Shown one piece after another: positions 61,731 to 64,000 of a stretch of 64,000 bases of DNA. Made by a program: the position numbers and the translations under genes. Origin of the DNA: JAGLOK01 sp963675575 (lineage in GTDB: Bacteria; Bacillota; Clostridia; Christensenellales; UMGS416). The notes beneath the pieces were generated by a model. It did no database searches and was not told where the DNA came from. It saw only the letters and a list, made by a program, of their open reading frames with translations. The stretch spans positions 2,170,001 through 2,234,000 of the forward strand of contig OY776378.1 of NCBI GenBank assembly GCA_963675575.1, in the 5' to 3' direction. Numbering within the stretch: the first letter of the stretch is position 1; every line of letters starts with the position of its first letter.

Positions 61731-63175
61731 GTATTCATCTCCTTATCGGTTGTCTGCATGGGAATAGTTACAATAATCTTTGTGCCCACATCCAATGTAC
61801 TTTCAATTGTTAAACCATATTCCACCCCAAACAGTATTTGTATTCTCTGATGCACCGTCCTCAGCCCGAACCCTTCGCTCTTATCATACGCAAGCGACGC
61901 CCGTACCGTGTTCAGTCTTTCCTCCGTCATGCCACACCCGTCGTCTGTCACTTCCAAAATCAGTCTTTCATTCTGTATTCGGCCAATCACAAGAATATGA
62001 CCTTTACGACGTTTTGCTTTTATACCATGATACAGGGCGTTTTCCACCAGTGGCTGCAAAGTGAGTTTCGGAAGAATGAAATTTTTTAATTGATTAGGAA
62101 TGTTAATTTCGTAATCCATCAAATCGTGATAACGCATCTGCTGAATTTCCAAATAGCTTCGAATGTGCTTTTCTTCCTCGGCCATCGTGATAATATTCTG
62201 CCCGCGGCTTAATGAAAATCGGAAGAAATTTGACAAGCTGCTGACCATCTTAACAGCTGCGGTGATTTCCTTTGACTCAATTAGCCAGATAATTGTATCC
62301 AAAGTATTATATAGAAAATGCGGACTAATCTGTGCCTGCAATAGTGCCAATTCGGTGCGCCGGCGCTGCTTTTCCTGCTCAACGTTCTTATCTATCTGCC
62401 GTTTAAGACGGCCAACCATGTTCTCTATGCCATCCGAAAGAAGCTGCACTTCTTCCACGTCGGCCTGAATCGGCTCGCAAACCAGCAGACTGCCCTTACC
62501 GATTGCTTCCAGACGCAAGCAGATATCATCAATAGGATCAACGATTCTGTGGCTTAGCTTTCTCGAATTGTTTAAAAGGAAATACAGCAGCACCAGCGAC
62601 AAAACCACAACCGAACCCATCAAAAAAATCATATTCGTAATCATAGTCGTCTGCAAAGCTTTCAAATGCGCCGCCTCGTAATACAGATATGTATACATGT
62701 ACTCCTGGATCAGATCCGTAAGGATATAGACGTTGTTTTCCAATTGGTTCTCTCGTGACTCGTAATCCTTCGTGTCCGCAATCTGTTGAATCTTATCCTT
62801 CAAGTTGCGGCACAAACTCATCACGCTGCTTACGGCGCGGAGGCTATCCTTTTCCGTGGTCGTATCGATTAGCTTTCGCGCAATACTTTCAGCTGACTTG
62901 ACTTCTTCAATGGGAGGCCCTTCCGAATACTGGCTGTCAATCACGTAATAGTACATTTTCAGATCAACATCGTTCTTAAAGTTTTGGTTGAAATCCGAAG
63001 CCGTAGTTACATTATTCAGGATTGCGTTATACTGCAACACATAGCCGATTCCTATAGTCGCAATCGTTATGATTACAATCATCAGCGGCAGTGCGACAAT
63101 CAGGATAATCCTCCAGAGTTTGCTCTGCATAGTTATTTTTCCGTTTTTCGCTTTCCGCCGAAAATTTAATATCAC
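61727..63175 (-). CDS. YesM-type membrane sensor histidine kinase
   Basis: This 482-residue kinase has two membrane helices (about residues 20-45 and 180-205) flanking an extracellular helical domain of about 130 residues, a HAMP-like segment, and the His_kinase domain with His286 in Q-I-S-P-H-F-L-Y-N-T. The ATPase domain has N-A-L-Y-H-G-I and D-D-G-C-G-M. GTG at 63175 is chosen for its GAGGAG site and 4-base overlap with the response-regulator stop; ATG at 63130 is an alternative. Confidence 0.88.
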   Translation of the reverse strand: MILNFRRKAKNGKITMQSKLWRIILIVALPLMIVIITIATIGIGYVLQYNAILNNVTTASDFNQNFKNDVDLKMYYYVIDSQYSEGPPIEEVKSAESIARKLIDTTTEKDSLRAVSSVMSLCRNLKDKIQQIADTKDYESRENQLENNVYILTDLIQEYMYTYLYYEAAHLKALQTTMITNMIFLMGSVVVLSLVLLYFLLNNSRKLSHRIVDPIDDICLRLEAIGKGSLLVCEPIQADVEEVQLLSDGIENMVGRLKRQIDKNVEQEKQRRRTELALLQAQISPHFLYNTLDTIIWLIESKEITAAVKMVSSLSNFFRFSLSRGQNIITMAEEEKHIRSYLEIQQMRYHDLMDYEINIPNQLKNFILPKLTLQPLVENALYHGIKAKRRKGHILVIGRIQNERLILEVTDDGCGMTEERLNTVRASLAYDKSEGFGLRTVHQRIQILFGVEYGLTIESTLDVGTKIIVTIPMQTTDKEMNT

Positions 63176-64000
63176 TGTTTTTCTCCTCTGCGATATTCAC
63201 TAGGCGTACAGCCAGAAACTTTTTTGAACACGAAACTAAAATAGTGCGGGTCTTTATAGCCGACAGCAAACGCAATCTCACTGGAGCGCATATCCGTTTG
63301 GCGAAGCATGCGTTTCGCCTCGCCTACCCGTTTGCTGGTGAGGTATTCTACGAAAGTTTGTCCGACTTCCTGGCTAAACATCGCCGAAAAGTAGTTTGGG
63401 CTGATGTTAACTTTACGCGCTACCGTGTCGAGTGAAATCGACTCCTCCGAAAAATGCTCGTCGATAAACCCGATTGACTGTATTAGCAGGTCGCTCTGCT
63501 GTTTTTTACTTTCAAGGTCACGCAGCTCTAATGCTCGCGTCATAACCTCGCGCACATATTTACAAGCTTCCTCAGGCGTCGCAACGACGTCTTTAGGCCG
63601 AAGCTCCAACGGCCAGAAGCTGTCAGCGAGATAGCCAATCGAATCCAAATACTCCGCCGCTGCGAAGTAAGCTGTCATAGTCATATATCTGCAATACAAT
63701 GGAAGAAAAACAGCTTCTCCTCCGGCACTTTGCAGCAATTGATTGATGAATCTATCTATTTCTTCTACCGCGCCACTGCTCAAAAAGTTACGGATACTCT
63801 CTTGGCATATCTCATTATTGACAATATCGATTTCTGAGCCGTCCTTTGCCCGGATATTCCGGATACTTGTTTCAGAAAGGATATGCTCTTCCGGGCATAG
63901 ATATCGATAGGATAAAATACGGCTAGCCTCTGTAAAGCACTCAGGGATTTCACTAAGTCTCGATACCTGCGTTCCACATGCGATATGCCAGTCCACATCA
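63172..64000 (-). CDS. YesN-type response regulator, AraC family (3' part)
   Basis: The frame runs off the right edge, so the receiver domain is outside the window. The visible 276 or so residues are a middle helical region and a C-terminal AraC domain with S-L-D-T-V-A-R-K-V-N-I-S-P-N-Y-F-S-A-M-F and S-S-E-I-A-F-A-V-G-Y-K-D-P-H-Y-F. It is the partner of the overlapping YesM-type kinase and likely activates the transporter promoter near 60360. Confidence 0.88.
   Translation of the reverse strand, partial: DVDWHIACGTQVSRLSEIPECFTEASRILSYRYLCPEEHILSETSIRNIRAKDGSEIDIVNNEICQESIRNFLSSGAVEEIDRFINQLLQSAGGEAVFLPLYCRYMTMTAYFAAAEYLDSIGYLADSFWPLELRPKDVVATPEEACKYVREVMTRALELRDLESKKQQSDLLIQSIGFIDEHFSEESISLDTVARKVNISPNYFSAMFSQEVGQTFVEYLTSKRVGEAKRMLRQTDMRSSEIAFAVGYKDPHYFSFVFKKVSGCTPSEYRRGEKQ

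Overview
The window looks like chromosome of a low-to-mid GC, Gram-positive anaerobe of the Clostridia (Bacillota). Six substrate-binding and surface proteins carry lipoprotein signal peptides. Transporters come as UgpC/YesL, RbsA-type and Opp-type sets, regulation uses a YesM/YesN two-component pair, ribosome binding sites are strong GGAGG types, and several genes start with TTG or GTG. I see no rRNA, tRNA, CRISPR array or prophage. The content is carbohydrate uptake, peptide catabolism, a small corrinoid module, and scars of decayed mobile and metabolic genes.

Layout. (1) 1-1580: a RelE/RelB-type toxin-antitoxin pair, a second orphan copy of the toxin abutting a dead IS3-family remnant, and the stump of an FGGY sugar kinase. 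(2) 1595-11826: an arabinofuranoside locus. A leftward operon encodes GH127 beta-L-arabinofuranosidase, a lipoprotein binding protein, two permeases, a YesL-like protein and a UgpC/MsmX-type ATPase. A divergent LacI-family regulator and GH51 alpha-L-arabinofuranosidase read rightward. AAACGTTT operators sit on both divergent promoters. (3) 11827-13335: a gene graveyard with the 3' end of an IS3 transposase, a probable 5' stub of an SGNH hydrolase and a frameshifted GH3 3' end. (4) 13422-24648: an AraC regulator followed by GH2, GH3 and an RbsA-type ABC transporter, ending at a clear terminator.

(5) 25067-45966: a decayed transporter remnant, then a rightward pair (NDP-forming acyl-CoA synthetase with unusual domain order, plus an M61-like metallopeptidase), which converges on a leftward run of 13 genes. 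In transcription order these are two S9 peptidases, an ornithine cyclodeaminase-family protein, a MalY-type PLP enzyme, a GntR regulator, OppA-B-C-D-F, a TldD/TldE-like pair and an amidohydrolase of the Xaa-Pro/Xaa-Arg peptidase type. Together they read as import and breakdown of oligopeptides, with the acyl-CoA synthetase able to recover ATP from the acyl-CoA end products.

(6) 46657-50728: three exported proteins: an LRR lipoprotein with an apparently leaderless promoter, a phosphodiester-glycosidase-domain protein, and a membrane-anchored seven-repeat RCC1-like protein. (7) 50882-54933: corrinoid protein, UroD/MtaA-type methyltransferase-like protein with a degenerate zinc site, DUF1638 protein and a soluble PAS histidine kinase, tightly overlapped behind one good promoter. 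(8) 55448-64000: a YtfQ-type (galactofuranose/ribose class) ABC transporter, preceded by a separately terminated sensing unit of YesN-type response regulator (cut by the window edge), YesM-type kinase and a second sugar-binding lipoprotein that probably acts as the kinase's sensor.

The least conventional parts are the corrinoid/DUF1638/kinase operon, the TldD/E-S9-Opp-MalY peptide operon with its reordered acyl-CoA synthetase, and the leaderless LRR promoter. All functional calls rest on reading motifs and context; no database search was run.
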